From Congregibacter variabilis (GTDB lineage: Bacteria; Pseudomonadota; Gammaproteobacteria; Pseudomonadales; Halieaceae): a DNA stretch of 64,000 nt. The notes under the pieces are model-generated. The model worked only from the letters and a program-made list of their open reading frames with translations, was not told the DNA's origin and ran no database searches. The DNA lies in contig NZ_CP136864.1 in the NCBI RefSeq assembly GCF_045689235.1, forward strand, positions 248,001-312,000. The letters run 5' to 3'. Below, in pieces: positions 18,112 through 27,140 of the stretch. Positions within the stretch are counted from its first letter, which is position 1, and every line of letters starts with the position of its first letter. The translations under genes and the position numbers were made by a program.

Positions 18112-18357
18112 TCATTGCTCCGACGCTACTTCTGGAAGCCTGTAAATATCGACAGTTGGGGCGGTATCTCTGGTCAATAGCTCATCGACGTACTCAGCGA
18201 ATCCAGTGTGAAAGAAACCCCTTCGCCGCCTCCAGTAGCGGTCCATGCCAGGAAGATGCTTTACACCCACAATTGCTGTTGTAACTGCCTCGCGAAACTC
18301 AGCATCCAAGGATTGCATTGTCGTTGCTGCATCACTTGCAGCCGCGGACCTTTTCAT
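18112..18357 (-). CDS. Short protein resembling the C-terminal end of family B
   Basis: 81 residues. AGGAAA precedes the ATG by about 11 nt. The middle (GMDRYWRRRRGFFHTGFAEYVDELL) matches the W....F...F...V end of family B, but there is no membrane helix, and none of the family N-terminus is visible upstream. Either a truncated family B gene or an independent soluble derivative. Confidence 0.45.
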   Translation of the reverse strand: MKRSAAASDAATTMQSLDAEFREAVTTAIVGVKHLPGMDRYWRRRRGFFHTGFAEYVDELLTRDTAPTVDIYRLPEVASEQ

Positions 18358-18526
18358 GGTCTATCGTTTTCCTGTTATTGTCGGGCAAGAATAGAGCTCA
18401 AGCCATTTGCGCGGATCGGGTCGTACTTAACCACAGCGCGATCAGGGCAATCACTTTTCTGGATATTTTCACGTATGTCTCAATTCAAAAGTTGTGGGTT
18501 GAAAAGCTGTGCCGATACGAGGGCGC

Positions 18527-18595
18527 GTCTAACAGTGGCAGGTCTGTAACAATAAGCTAAGTGACTGCCTTCTGCAGACTCTTTGGCTCTTAGAC
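18527..18595. repeat. Canonical-looking attC candidate of a different type
   Basis: It begins GTCTAAC (RYYYAAC) and ends CTTAGAC (near GTTRRRY), 69 nt apart, with inner arms GGTCTG and CAGACT. It lacks the TAGGCGAAAGCGG centre of other sites. It would separate the minus-strand genes on its left from the plus-strand hydrolase on its right. Confidence 0.45.
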
Positions 18596-18714
18596 TTGGC
18601 TTTTGGGAGTTTCGCCTTATTGAGCTCCCGGCCGACCTTAAACTTGTCAAACTGCATATCGAACCACAAATGGTGAATGTCCCAGTGAAATCTTATGGCG
18701 CCAGTCGAACTTCC

Positions 18715-19614
18715 ATGACATTCGTTTGGTTTATTATCCTCGTAGCGACCGCCAGTTCTCTGGCCGAACCGATGTTGAAGGACAAGCAATGGAATCATGG
18801 CTCCGCAAACTGCCTGACCGATGCTGAGCCAGCAATCGAAGTCTACTCGCATTCGCCCACTAGTTTTATTCTTCGGCAAAGTAAGTGTCTGAATTACGAA
18901 GCCCCCTTCATGTATATATTGGTCGGAGAGAAACTTGCGCTGTTGTTTGACTCGGGTGCTACCAAAGACGCATCAGTCTTTCCGCTGTATCAGACAGTGC
19001 GCTCATTGATCGGAGAGAAAGATTTGCTGGTCGTGCACTCACATGGACATCAAGATCACCGTAGTGCGGACATTCAGTTTCAAGGTGCAGTGGGGGTAAC
19101 ACTTGTTGGCCTACAGAAGACAGCATTGATCAATGCGCTGTCCATAAGCCAATGGCCTGACGGGCGGGGTTTGATTGATCTTGGGGGCCGGGAACTGGTT
19201 GTTATTCCAAGTTCAGGGCATCAAGAAGAGGCGATCTCGCTCTACGATCCCCAAACCCAATGGCTGCTCACTGGAGACACGGTCTACCCGGGACTTATTT
19301 ATGTGAAAAATTGGAACAACTACCGAGACAGTATTGCGCGCTTGGCCAGGTTTGCAGAAGAGCACGATGTCAGCGCGGTGCTCGGTGCCCACATTGAAGC
19401 CACAGATAGACCCGGCGAGTACTATGCAGTAGGAACCGTGTACCAGCCGGCTGAAGCGCCATTGCCTATGGAATCAGACATCCTTGCGATAATTAATGCT
19501 GAGTTGCAGCAGTCGCCAAAAGCTAATCAGATCGAATTGTCCCGTCTTAAGATTATCCCGATGAATCTGATGCAACGTAAGCTATCTGACTTCGGCAGAT
19601 GGCTAAGTCAATGA
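18715..19614 (+). CDS. Metallo-beta-lactamase-fold hydrolase, exported
   Basis: 299 residues from ATG 18715, giving a signal peptide (FVWFIILVATASSLA); the open frame extends further upstream without a better start. Metal ligands: HSHGHQDH (HxHxDH motif), His in IPSSGHQEEAISLYD, Asp in LLTGDTVYPG, and a later His in LGAHIEATD. This is a binuclear zinc hydrolase of the glyoxalase II/lactonase-like group acting outside the cytoplasm. Substrate unknown. Confidence 0.82.
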   Translation: MTFVWFIILVATASSLAEPMLKDKQWNHGSANCLTDAEPAIEVYSHSPTSFILRQSKCLNYEAPFMYILVGEKLALLFDSGATKDASVFPLYQTVRSLIGEKDLLVVHSHGHQDHRSADIQFQGAVGVTLVGLQKTALINALSISQWPDGRGLIDLGGRELVVIPSSGHQEEAISLYDPQTQWLLTGDTVYPGLIYVKNWNNYRDSIARLARFAEEHDVSAVLGAHIEATDRPGEYYAVGTVYQPAEAPLPMESDILAIINAELQQSPKANQIELSRLKIIPMNLMQRKLSDFGRWLSQ

Positions 19615-19784
19615 CCTGCAAACAAGCCGGCTAATCTTAGGCGCAATCAGAACTTCATGCTGCAGTGCTTTGTGGTAGAACTGAGCGTGTCGTTGTGGCT
19701 GACCGTGATGGGCGTGAGAGCTCCCGAGGAGCGATCCGCACACAGCTAAAAAAAACTTGGTCACTAATTGAGAGGATACAAACA

Positions 19785-21257
19785 TTGAAAATACTCCTGG
19801 CCCTGCCAATTGCCGCACTATTCGCATCGTGCGCATCGGATCAGGACAACCCTCTCGTGGCCGATAGTGGATTCGCCATGCCGGCTATTGAGCATTGCAA
19901 CACCGACTTACGATATTTGAATCAAGTCGCCGGCTGGCAGGGTGCGTGGCCTTCTCGGTGGCAAGGGATAGTCGCGGCTGGGCCTGATAACGCCGATGAG
20001 TTCATTGAGTACTGGTCCTCTGCATCCAGAGCGCTTGCCGACTCGAAGGCCCGCTTGAGGCAGGGCGTTAGACGTGAAGAAACGGCCCCCCGGGCGGTTG
20101 TGCTTCGAATTCATCAACAAGTAGCCGATCTCTCGAATGAACTTTCGCAAACGAACTCAAAATACACTTTTCCCAATAGTGATCACGAAAATGCTCAGGC
20201 CTGGAATAAGCTGATTCGCAAGAGCGTAGCGCCTGCCGTAGCCGACTTTGAAGCGTTCCTTCAAGACGAGTATTTACCTGAAGCACAGGTGTCTCCCAGC
20301 CTCTCCGCGATCAAGGGCGGCGAAACATGCTTCGCCAACGCGGTGACGTGGTGGACGAGCCTCGTGATTTCGCAGGATGAGATAGAGAGGCTTGGCTGGA
20401 AGTACATTAACGAAACGCGCGCCGAACTTGTCAAAACCGGTAGTAACGGAGAATCACTAAAGGCAATACTTAGCCGATTAAGGCAGTCGGAAAAAAATGA
20501 TGAAACGACCATCGATGAACTTCTAGATGTTTCGGAATCGGCGTTAGCGCGAGCCCACGCGAACACGCAGCTGGCGTTCTCAAAACAAGCGACCCATGAA
20601 ATCGCAGTGACTAAACTGCCGCTACATATGCAATCGTCCTTTCCAGCTGGTCGTTATCTGGCGGCGTCTGAGCACGCTCCAGCGCAATATGTAATCAATC
20701 CATCAAGACCCAATGAGCGTCGGTTGATGGCGGAGGTCATTGCCTTTCACGAAGCCATTCCGGGTCATCATCTATGGGCGGCTTATCCTCGCGATACTCC
20801 TGTCGAAAAATACACTTCAGGTCTCTCAGGTATCACCGAAGGCTGGGCCATCTACTCAGAGTATGTGGCCGACGAAATGGGATTGTATTCATCCACCTAT
20901 GATAGGCAGGGCATGATGGCAAAACATCTCTGGGCGGCAAGTCGCCTTGTCGTGGAGCCCGGCTTACATTTGCGTGGCTGGTCCCGCGAACAGGCAGTCT
21001 CCTTTATGCTCGAAAACACCCTAATGTCTCGAACAGAAATAGAGTTGGAGGTCGATCGGTATATAGCAATGCCGGGACAGTCGCTTAGCTATATTTTGGG
21101 CGCAAATCTGCTTCTAAGTGAACGCCAACGAGCCCGTGAGCAGATGGGCACTGCCTTTGATGTAAGAGCCTTTCATGATGTTGTGCTTGCGGCAGGAGCA
21201 AGGCCGTTACCGATCGTACGAGATGATATTAGGAAGTGGAGCGAGTCAAACCATTAG
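19785..21257 (+). CDS. DUF885-family lipoprotein, putative zinc peptidase
   Basis: 490 residues if started at TTG 19785, which has GAGAGG about 8 nt upstream and yields a lipoprotein signal (KILLALPIAALFASC, lipobox FASC). The C-terminal half has HEAIPGHH (HExxxxHH) followed by GITEGWAIYSEYVADEMG, the second metal/catalytic region of DUF885 proteins. These are zinc-dependent peptidase-like proteins of mostly undefined substrate. Probably attached to a membrane on the periplasmic side. Confidence 0.85.
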   Translation: MKILLALPIAALFASCASDQDNPLVADSGFAMPAIEHCNTDLRYLNQVAGWQGAWPSRWQGIVAAGPDNADEFIEYWSSASRALADSKARLRQGVRREETAPRAVVLRIHQQVADLSNELSQTNSKYTFPNSDHENAQAWNKLIRKSVAPAVADFEAFLQDEYLPEAQVSPSLSAIKGGETCFANAVTWWTSLVISQDEIERLGWKYINETRAELVKTGSNGESLKAILSRLRQSEKNDETTIDELLDVSESALARAHANTQLAFSKQATHEIAVTKLPLHMQSSFPAGRYLAASEHAPAQYVINPSRPNERRLMAEVIAFHEAIPGHHLWAAYPRDTPVEKYTSGLSGITEGWAIYSEYVADEMGLYSSTYDRQGMMAKHLWAASRLVVEPGLHLRGWSREQAVSFMLENTLMSRTEIELEVDRYIAMPGQSLSYILGANLLLSERQRAREQMGTAFDVRAFHDVVLAAGARPLPIVRDDIRKWSESNH

Positions 21258-21461
21258 CTCAGAATTTAGCTGTCGATAATTCAATCGGGGCATCACGGCT
21301 GGACCCTGTAAATATTTCTGTGTAACTGGCAGGGTTAAATGTAGTGAGTCAAGCGGTCTTCAAATTCAATCGTAAATCGATTCAGGGCTAGCTTCCAACT
21401 GCGGATCAGCATGGTCTATTTTTTGATGTTTCGCGCCTCGCACCGGCTTAACGTTTTCTGA

Positions 21462-21611
21462 TGTTTCTGCAGACAGGGAATCCTGTTGGCCACATTTAGT
21501 GGAGGCAGCCCCATAGTGCAGGTCATCCGCATCACAGAGGTCCCAGCGCCACCGATCCTGGCACTACTTGGCCTTGGTATACTTGGGCTTGCCTGGAAGT
21601 GTCGCAAGTAG
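21462..21611 (+). pseudogene. PEP-CTERM protein remnant (C-terminal tail only)
   Basis: After an in-frame TGA at 21459 the frame reads ATFSGGSPIVQVIRITEV, PAPPILALLGLGILGLAWK, CRK and stop. EVPAPP, a hydrophobic LALLGLGILGLAW helix and a basic KCRK end make a typical PEP-CTERM (VPEP) sorting signal. No N-terminal part remains. PEP-CTERM proteins are processed by exosortase, so the genome, or the cassette's donor, presumably had one. Confidence 0.55.
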
Positions 21612-21697
21612 GCCTAAACGGAACTCCAAATATTTAAGCCCACTTCGGTGAGCTTTTCATTGCATAAAATTCAGCGGTGCTAATGACCCAAAGTAGG

Positions 21698-22927
21698 TGC
21701 GAATTCAACTGGTCGATGCAACACACGCATTAAATCTAGCAGCCGGCGTTTCATACTCCAACGTCTTTCTTGGACGCTCATTTAACTGCCTCGCTACCCA
21801 GTCCAGCTCAGCCTGTGAGTAAATCGATAGGTCTGTATATTTGGGCAGGTATTCGCGCAGCAGACGATTGGTGTTTTCGTTGGAGCCACGTTGCCATGGA
21901 CTCTTCGGATCACAGAAGTAGACTTTGATATTCGTCTCGAGCGTGAATTGAAGATGCCTCGTCATTTCTGATCCGCGGTCCCAGGTCAGTGACTTGTACA
22001 ACTCGCTCGGCAGCTTTCTGGACTGCTTGATCAGCGCATTAACAACGGTCTCACTATTCTTCTTATCGATTTTTGCCAGCATCACGTAACGTGAGTGGCG
22101 CTCAACAAGTGTCGCTACACAGGTCTTGTTTGAGCCTTCGATAAGATCGCCTTCCCAATGACCAGGAACAGCGCGATCTTCTACTCCAGCCGGTCTCTCA
22201 CTGATGGAGATAGCACCGGGAATCCCACCGAGGCCGTCATCTTTAAGGGTAGAGGTTCGTGCCCGCCGGATATGGCGCTTCGAGCGCAGATATTCTTGAA
22301 GCTCCTTTTTCAGTGCTCCACGCGCCTGAATGAAGAGGCTGCGATAAATCGTCTCGTGCGACACCTGGTTCCAATCGTCTCCTGGATACTCTCGCTTTAA
22401 CCACCCTGCAATTTGCTGCGGCGACCATTTGATCCGAAGCTTGGTCTCGACTTGCTGACAAAGCGTTCGGTTCAAAACCAGTCTACAGGCTTTGGGTCGA
22501 AGCGCTCGAGTCCACGCATTCTTGTCGGCGAGAGTGGCTCGATACTCGTCTGCGCCGCCATTCCTGTTGATCTCTCGGCTAATGGTTGAAGGGGCGCGTC
22601 CTAGATCTTTGGCGATCGTTCTAATGGGTAGCCCGGCAACGATACCTCTGGAGATCTCCTCTCGTTCAGACAGCGAAAGGGATCGATCAGGTCGTTTTCT
22701 TACCGGTGGACGAATGCCGCCAGTGCGCGAAAGGTATCCATGAATAGACGATGAGGTTCGATGATGTGATCGGGCAATCGACTTAACCGAATCACCCACT
22801 TTGTATCGATCCCAAATTTTGGATCTCTCTTCATCGGTGTACTTTCGCTTGATCCTTCGAGGCATATCGCAACACTCCCAGTTTTATTGAAAATAACAGG
22901 GTGTTGCACTGATCAGTTGAATTCGCA
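21698..22927 (-). mobile_element. IS30-family insertion sequence, copy 2
   Basis: 1,230 bp with the same ends and apparently the same sequence as copy 1. Flanks are AAAGTAGG and GGCGAAAGCGGTCC: rejoining them with GG as the target duplication rebuilds TAGGCGAAAGCGG, the centre of a boundary site. Confidence 0.9.
21705..22865 (-). CDS. IS30-family transposase
   Basis: 386 residues, translation identical to the copy at 7,513, including the intact DDE residues and HTH region. The identity implies very recent movement. Confidence 0.93.
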   Translation of the reverse strand: MPRRIKRKYTDEERSKIWDRYKVGDSVKSIARSHHRTSSSIHGYLSRTGGIRPPVRKRPDRSLSLSEREEISRGIVAGLPIRTIAKDLGRAPSTISREINRNGGADEYRATLADKNAWTRALRPKACRLVLNRTLCQQVETKLRIKWSPQQIAGWLKREYPGDDWNQVSHETIYRSLFIQARGALKKELQEYLRSKRHIRRARTSTLKDDGLGGIPGAISISERPAGVEDRAVPGHWEGDLIEGSNKTCVATLVERHSRYVMLAKIDKKNSETVVNALIKQSRKLPSELYKSLTWDRGSEMTRHLQFTLETNIKVYFCDPKSPWQRGSNENTNRLLREYLPKYTDLSIYSQAELDWVARQLNERPRKTLEYETPAARFNACVASTS

Positions 22928-23233
22928 GGCGAAAGCGGTCCTTCAATAGTGTTCGGGCGCGGTATTCGCTAATTCGTCAAAAACCGCTTGCAAAGCTTAT
23001 CGGGAATGTCTGCTTTTGATTCATTTCAACAATACCTGTCAGATAAAGCGTAGCCGTTTTATTGGCTAGGCCTTTTTTGTCTGTGCAACCCTAGGACACA
23101 GTTTCGTCGCTTTTTTGTAGTCGGCAAGCCATGTATTAGCCCCTCGCTACCAGGTGCAGTCAAGCGCTCGTGGCTTGCATGAAGTGTTGTTGCTGTACTA
23201 TGCGTTCAGGCTTTCTTCTTCATCATTCGACTT
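22928..23233. other. Interval with half a boundary site and a terminator-like hairpin
   Basis: It opens with GGCGAAAGCGGTCC, the remainder of the site hit by IS30 copy 2. At about 23,049-23,080 TAGCC and GGCTA pair across a short AT-rich loop and are followed by CCTTTTTT, a plus-strand terminator-like structure. No coding region seen; it ends in the leader of the next family A gene. Confidence 0.45.
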
Positions 23234-23998
23234 ATGCTTTTTCGACGACTCGCTGACGCTTTTAGGAATCAGGATTGGTTTACGGTTTGGATTGAATTTG
23301 TAATCGTTGTCTTCGGTATTTTCGTTGGCTTACAAGTCAACGGCTGGAACGAAAATCGACTGGATCGAGCCCAAGAGCAGGTCAGTCTCGACCGGTTGTT
23401 GGAAGAGGCCGAAATGTCCGTCGGCCACATCCAGTACGTCACCGAAGAAGCGGATTCTATAATCGGTTCACAACGAAAGTTGCTCGAGATCATGTCCGGT
23501 GATGATCCGCTGCCAGCCAACACTGCGCCCGCCGAGTGGGGATTTGCGACGCTCAACTTTATGATGGCAGTCACCCCGCCACGGACGGTATACGACGAGC
23601 TAGAAGCGACAGGGGGCCTAGCTTTGATTCGCTCGCAGTCGGTGCGCGAATCCATATCACGCTATCATGAGACACTCGCGAACTTTGTGTCCCAGCTAAA
23701 CTATTTCAGACAAGGCTCTTTTTCGGCGGGTGCTAACCCGATTCTTGCGGCGCATGAGTTCGTGCAAGCCGAGTATGATCCAGACAGTGAAGTAGGTCGC
23801 CGGTATGTTTTTGACTGGCCGGGGCTGCGCGCCGATACGAGGTTGAGGGGTCTGTTTGTCGCGAAATTGCGAAATCAAATCGTGATCAACAAAAACCGAG
23901 AATGGGTGCTTATCCGAGCACAAGCTATGTGCGACGCTATTGCCGAGGAAGTGGGTCGAAGCTGCAGTGTTAAAAAAATGCTCGATGAACTGCAATAG
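23234..23998 (+). CDS. Family A (DUF6090-like) single-helix membrane protein
   Basis: 254 residues starting MLFRRLADAFRNQDWFTVW. Helix at about 20-38 (EFVIVVFGIFVGLQVNGWNE). The outer domain keeps the TPPRTVYDELEATGGLALIR motif, matching PPRLYRRTIDEISASGRTDI of the 6,255 copy and ARLSWGTVEELRATGNIQLI of the 30,260 copy; this D/E-E-ax-ax-G-ax-xxI motif is the best fingerprint of the family after the helix. Confidence 0.78.
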   Translation: MLFRRLADAFRNQDWFTVWIEFVIVVFGIFVGLQVNGWNENRLDRAQEQVSLDRLLEEAEMSVGHIQYVTEEADSIIGSQRKLLEIMSGDDPLPANTAPAEWGFATLNFMMAVTPPRTVYDELEATGGLALIRSQSVRESISRYHETLANFVSQLNYFRQGSFSAGANPILAAHEFVQAEYDPDSEVGRRYVFDWPGLRADTRLRGLFVAKLRNQIVINKNREWVLIRAQAMCDAIAEEVGRSCSVKKMLDELQ

Positions 23999-24046
23999 GC
24001 CCGCGTTCGACAGTCAAACCGCGTAATCAGAGGTTAGCGACGGTAG

Positions 24047-24087
24047 TTAGGTGCGAAAGCGGTCACTGGCGAGGTCGCCTGACACCT
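24047..24087. repeat. attC-like site interrupted by IS1182 copy 2
   Basis: GTTAGGTGCGAAAGCGGTCA, CTGGCGAGGTCGCCTGACAC, CT then the IS; the site resumes at 25,776 as ACCTCAAAGGGG. ACCT is duplicated. Confidence 0.7.
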
Positions 24088-25775
24088 CAGACTGTGTCAA
24101 AACTCGCTTCGCCACTTCTCGCACTGATTTACTGCGCACAGCAGATCCGCTCGACTCAATGAGCAGCCCTTGCAGCATCGTAGATTTCCTTGGCAATTAT
24201 TGGGGTTTCAAAGTGCGTCGCTCAGGATCGCGCACACGCGGCCTCAGATCATGGGTTTCGAGAAGCAAAATGAGGCTGCTTAGCCTCTTATCGCTGCCAT
24301 CAGCGGCACAACCCCAAACATCTGCAACATCCGTTTGAGATTGTAGGACAGGACATGCAGGCTCATCTCCGTGCTGACGTGTTTGAGCGTCTTCATCTGG
24401 AAGTGCGTCGGCCCGAGCCAGGATTTGATCGTGCCAAAGGGATGTTCCACTGTGCTGCCGCGAATGCGCATGCAGTTCGACAGTCGGTCCACCCGATCTT
24501 CCATGGCCTCTAATATTTCTTCATGTTCCCAGCGACCCATGCGGCGCTGCTTGCCCGTCGTGCACTTTGGTCTTAACTCGCATTGTGGACAGGCTGACGA
24601 CCAGTAACGACGCATCGCTTTATCTGTGGAGTCATCCGTGAACCGATAGATCAATCGTTGGCCCGCCGGGCATTCGTACTCGTCATCTTCCGGCCGATAA
24701 ACAAAGTCTGCTCGATCAAATAATCCTTTCGCCTGGTTGTTCGAGGTTTGGGTCTTGGGCACGTAGGCCGTAATGCCCGCGTTCGCACAAGCCAGTATCT
24801 CAGCCCCACTAAAGTAACCACGGTCCGCCAGCACTGACAGGTCTTCGCTGTCGAGCGCTTCTTTGGCTTGGATTGCCATGTTAGCCAGTTGCGAGCGATC
24901 GTGGCCGATGTTCGTCACTTCGTGCGCCACGATCAAGTGGTGCTCGGTGTCGACAGCGGCCTGTACGTTGTAGCCGACAATCGCTTTGCTGCGCGCTGCG
25001 GTGGACATCACCCGGGCGTCGGGATCAGTCAGGGAGATTTGTTGGTCCGGTGTTGCCAGCATCCGGACCTCCAGCTTTTTTAGTGCCTGAATCTCCTCTT
25101 TAAGGGCTGCGATTTTATGTTCCAGTCGATCGGTCTTGGTATGACTTGCTTCACTATCGCGCCGGTCGGCGCTGGCGATCTGCCCCAGATAGCGGGCAAT
25201 GCTGTCATCGATCTGCTCCAGGCGTTTCTTGATCTTGGCTTTGCTGAAGTTGCGATTACGGTTGTTCACCGCTTTGAACTTGCTGCCATCAATGGCCACA
25301 AAGGCATCGCTAAACAAATTGAGCTTGCGGCACAGCATGACGAACTCCCGGCACACCAGACGAATCGCTTCGCCGTTATTCTTGCGAAAGTCAGCAATGG
25401 TTTTGAAGTCCGGCGTCAGTCTGCCGGTCAGCCACATCAGCTCCACATTACGCCCGACTTCACGCTCCAATCGCCGGGAAGACTGGATGCGATTGAGGTA
25501 GCCGTAGATATAGAGCTTCAACATCATGGCCGGGTGGTAAGCGGGCCGACCTGTGACTGCGGGCACTGTTTTGAAACCCAAACCGGAAAGATCTAAATCA
25601 TTGACGAACACGTCGATAACGCGAACCGCGTTCTCTTCTGCGATGTAATCATCAATGCGTTCAGGGAACAGCGTCGCCTGTGATCGGCTTTCGCCCTCGA
25701 TGAATCCACTCATGGCAGCAACTCTTCAGCGAGAAAGTCAGATCATATCTCGTCGAAGAGTTTTCACACAGTCTG
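24088..25775 (-). mobile_element. IS1182-family insertion sequence, copy 2
   Basis: 1,688 bp, same ends as copy 1, with a perfect ACCT duplication (24,084-24,087 and 25,776-25,779). Inserted between the GCCTGAC box and the CTCAAAG arm of a boundary site. Confidence 0.92.
24280..25713 (-). CDS. IS1182-family DDE transposase
   Basis: 477 residues with the same translation as the gene at 2,806. At least one silent nucleotide difference is visible (TGTTCC against TGTTCT in the coil region). Confidence 0.93.
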   Translation of the reverse strand: MSGFIEGESRSQATLFPERIDDYIAEENAVRVIDVFVNDLDLSGLGFKTVPAVTGRPAYHPAMMLKLYIYGYLNRIQSSRRLEREVGRNVELMWLTGRLTPDFKTIADFRKNNGEAIRLVCREFVMLCRKLNLFSDAFVAIDGSKFKAVNNRNRNFSKAKIKKRLEQIDDSIARYLGQIASADRRDSEASHTKTDRLEHKIAALKEEIQALKKLEVRMLATPDQQISLTDPDARVMSTAARSKAIVGYNVQAAVDTEHHLIVAHEVTNIGHDRSQLANMAIQAKEALDSEDLSVLADRGYFSGAEILACANAGITAYVPKTQTSNNQAKGLFDRADFVYRPEDDEYECPAGQRLIYRFTDDSTDKAMRRYWSSACPQCELRPKCTTGKQRRMGRWEHEEILEAMEDRVDRLSNCMRIRGSTVEHPFGTIKSWLGPTHFQMKTLKHVSTEMSLHVLSYNLKRMLQMFGVVPLMAAIRG

Positions 25776-25822
25776 ACCTCAAAGGGGAAACCCTGCAGTG
25801 CACAGTGAACTACCGGGCAAAC

Positions 25823-26095
25823 TCATTCAGCTGTAGTCGGATCGATAACGGCCTTTACTTCTGCGACGCTGTTAGCTGGAAATCCACCCTGGCTGGCATG
25901 CTCCCTGACAAGCTCTTCGTTCGGCGCGATGTACACACAGTAGATTTTATCATCCGTCACATAGCTCTGAAGCCACTGAATTTGTGGTCCGAGGTCTTTT
26001 AACACGCCACATGATGTCTGGGAGATACCATGAAGCTCATCGGCCGAAAGATTTCCTGCCCCAGGGATTTCTCTTTCTATTACATATCTTGGCAT
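25823..26095 (-). CDS. DUF4242-family small protein, duplicated cassette copy 1
   Basis: 90 residues. AGGAG sits 8 nt before the ATG. MPRYVIEREIPGAG, SQTSCGVLKDLGPQIQWLQS and YVTDDKIYCVYIAPNEELVR are the conserved blocks of DUF4242, a small ferredoxin-like-fold group of unknown or poorly known function. Single Cys in SQTSCGVL. The whole cassette, boundary included, recurs at 35,280-35,715 with few changes. Confidence 0.82.
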   Translation of the reverse strand: MPRYVIEREIPGAGNLSADELHGISQTSCGVLKDLGPQIQWLQSYVTDDKIYCVYIAPNEELVREHASQGGFPANSVAEVKAVIDPTTAE

Positions 26096-26160
26096 TTGTA
26101 AGACTCCTAGTTAAACGATTCAAACGTTGCACAAAGACAGTGTAGTCCAAAGTCCCGGAT

Positions 26161-26225
26161 TAGGTGCGCGGCGGTTTATGGTGATGTCGCCTAACACCTC
26201 AAGCCAGTCATTCGGCCTGCGATAC
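26161..26225. repeat. attC-like cassette boundary, F orientation
   Basis: TAGGTGCGCGGCGGTTTATG, GTGATGTCGCCTAACACCTC and AAGCCAGTC. GCCTAAC is an intact RYYYAAC box; AGCCAG pairs with CTGGCT about 25 nt on. Confidence 0.68.
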
Positions 26226-26332
26226 CTGGCTCTGACTCGACCGCCGCTTTCGGCCAGAACTGCACTCAGCGCTTTCCAAAAAGACCTCGCTAACCCATGA
26301 TCCCCTCCGAATGTTTCAAAGTGGCTTGAAAA

Positions 26333-27079
26333 ATGCGTCTTAGCAGAATTACAAAACACATCTATGACCAAAACTGGTTCGCAGTCGGTATCGACTTGAT
26401 AATTGTGGTGATCGGCGTATTCATCGGTATACAAGTCAGCAATTGGAGCAATGACCGCGCTGAAATGAATCAAGAAACGGTTTACCTAGCTGAGCTTCAA
26501 GAGGATTTTAGAAAAATCGTAGAGGAACTGGAGAGCGACATCGCCGCGTATGATGGCATTGTAGAAGCGATGTCGTTCCTACTCGCTGAATCCCGTAAAG
26601 TCAAATCAGTCTTCTCGTCCGAAGACTTGACCCTGGCAGCAAAAAAGCTGGTCAGCATGGTCGGCACCGAGATCGTTTCTGATACTTACTCCAACCTCAC
26701 TGGATCAGGCGACTTGGCCATCATTCGAAGTCGAGAGATCAAGACCTCAATGGCGTCGTTTTTTGCCCGCTACGAAGTGGTAAAGCTAGTCGCCACTACG
26801 CATGAGTTACAGCTGGTGAATATTTTCCAACCCTATGCGATCGCAAACCTTGACTACGTCAGTCTTCTACCCGATAACCGCAGTGTTCTACCGGCTGCGG
26901 GATTTAGTTCCGAAATAATCGCCAGCGAGTTACGGTCTAGAAAATTTCGGAATGTCGTGGCTGTGAAATGGGATATTGCGACCGATCTTATAGGTATATT
27001 GGACTCCGCCTTACTCGACGCCCGACGGGTGCAGGCCCTGTTGTCTAAAGAAGTCTCTCAGCTAAGGAGCAGTGGGTAG
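26333..27079 (+). CDS. Family A (DUF6090-like) single-helix membrane protein
   Basis: 248 residues beginning MRLSRITKHIYDQNWFAVGI. Helix at about 20-38 (DLIIVVIGVFIGIQVSNWSN). The outer domain starts with a coil (ETVYLAELQEDFRKIVEELE) and contains DTYSNLTGSGDLAIIRSREI, its version of the family fingerprint. No clear ribosome site is visible. Confidence 0.77.
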   Translation: MRLSRITKHIYDQNWFAVGIDLIIVVIGVFIGIQVSNWSNDRAEMNQETVYLAELQEDFRKIVEELESDIAAYDGIVEAMSFLLAESRKVKSVFSSEDLTLAAKKLVSMVGTEIVSDTYSNLTGSGDLAIIRSREIKTSMASFFARYEVVKLVATTHELQLVNIFQPYAIANLDYVSLLPDNRSVLPAAGFSSEIIASELRSRKFRNVVAVKWDIATDLIGILDSALLDARRVQALLSKEVSQLRSSG

Positions 27080-27140
27080 GATCCGCTTTGGGTCGACACG
27101 AGCTCCTTTTAAAGAACATAAGCTAAATTCCGCTACTAGG

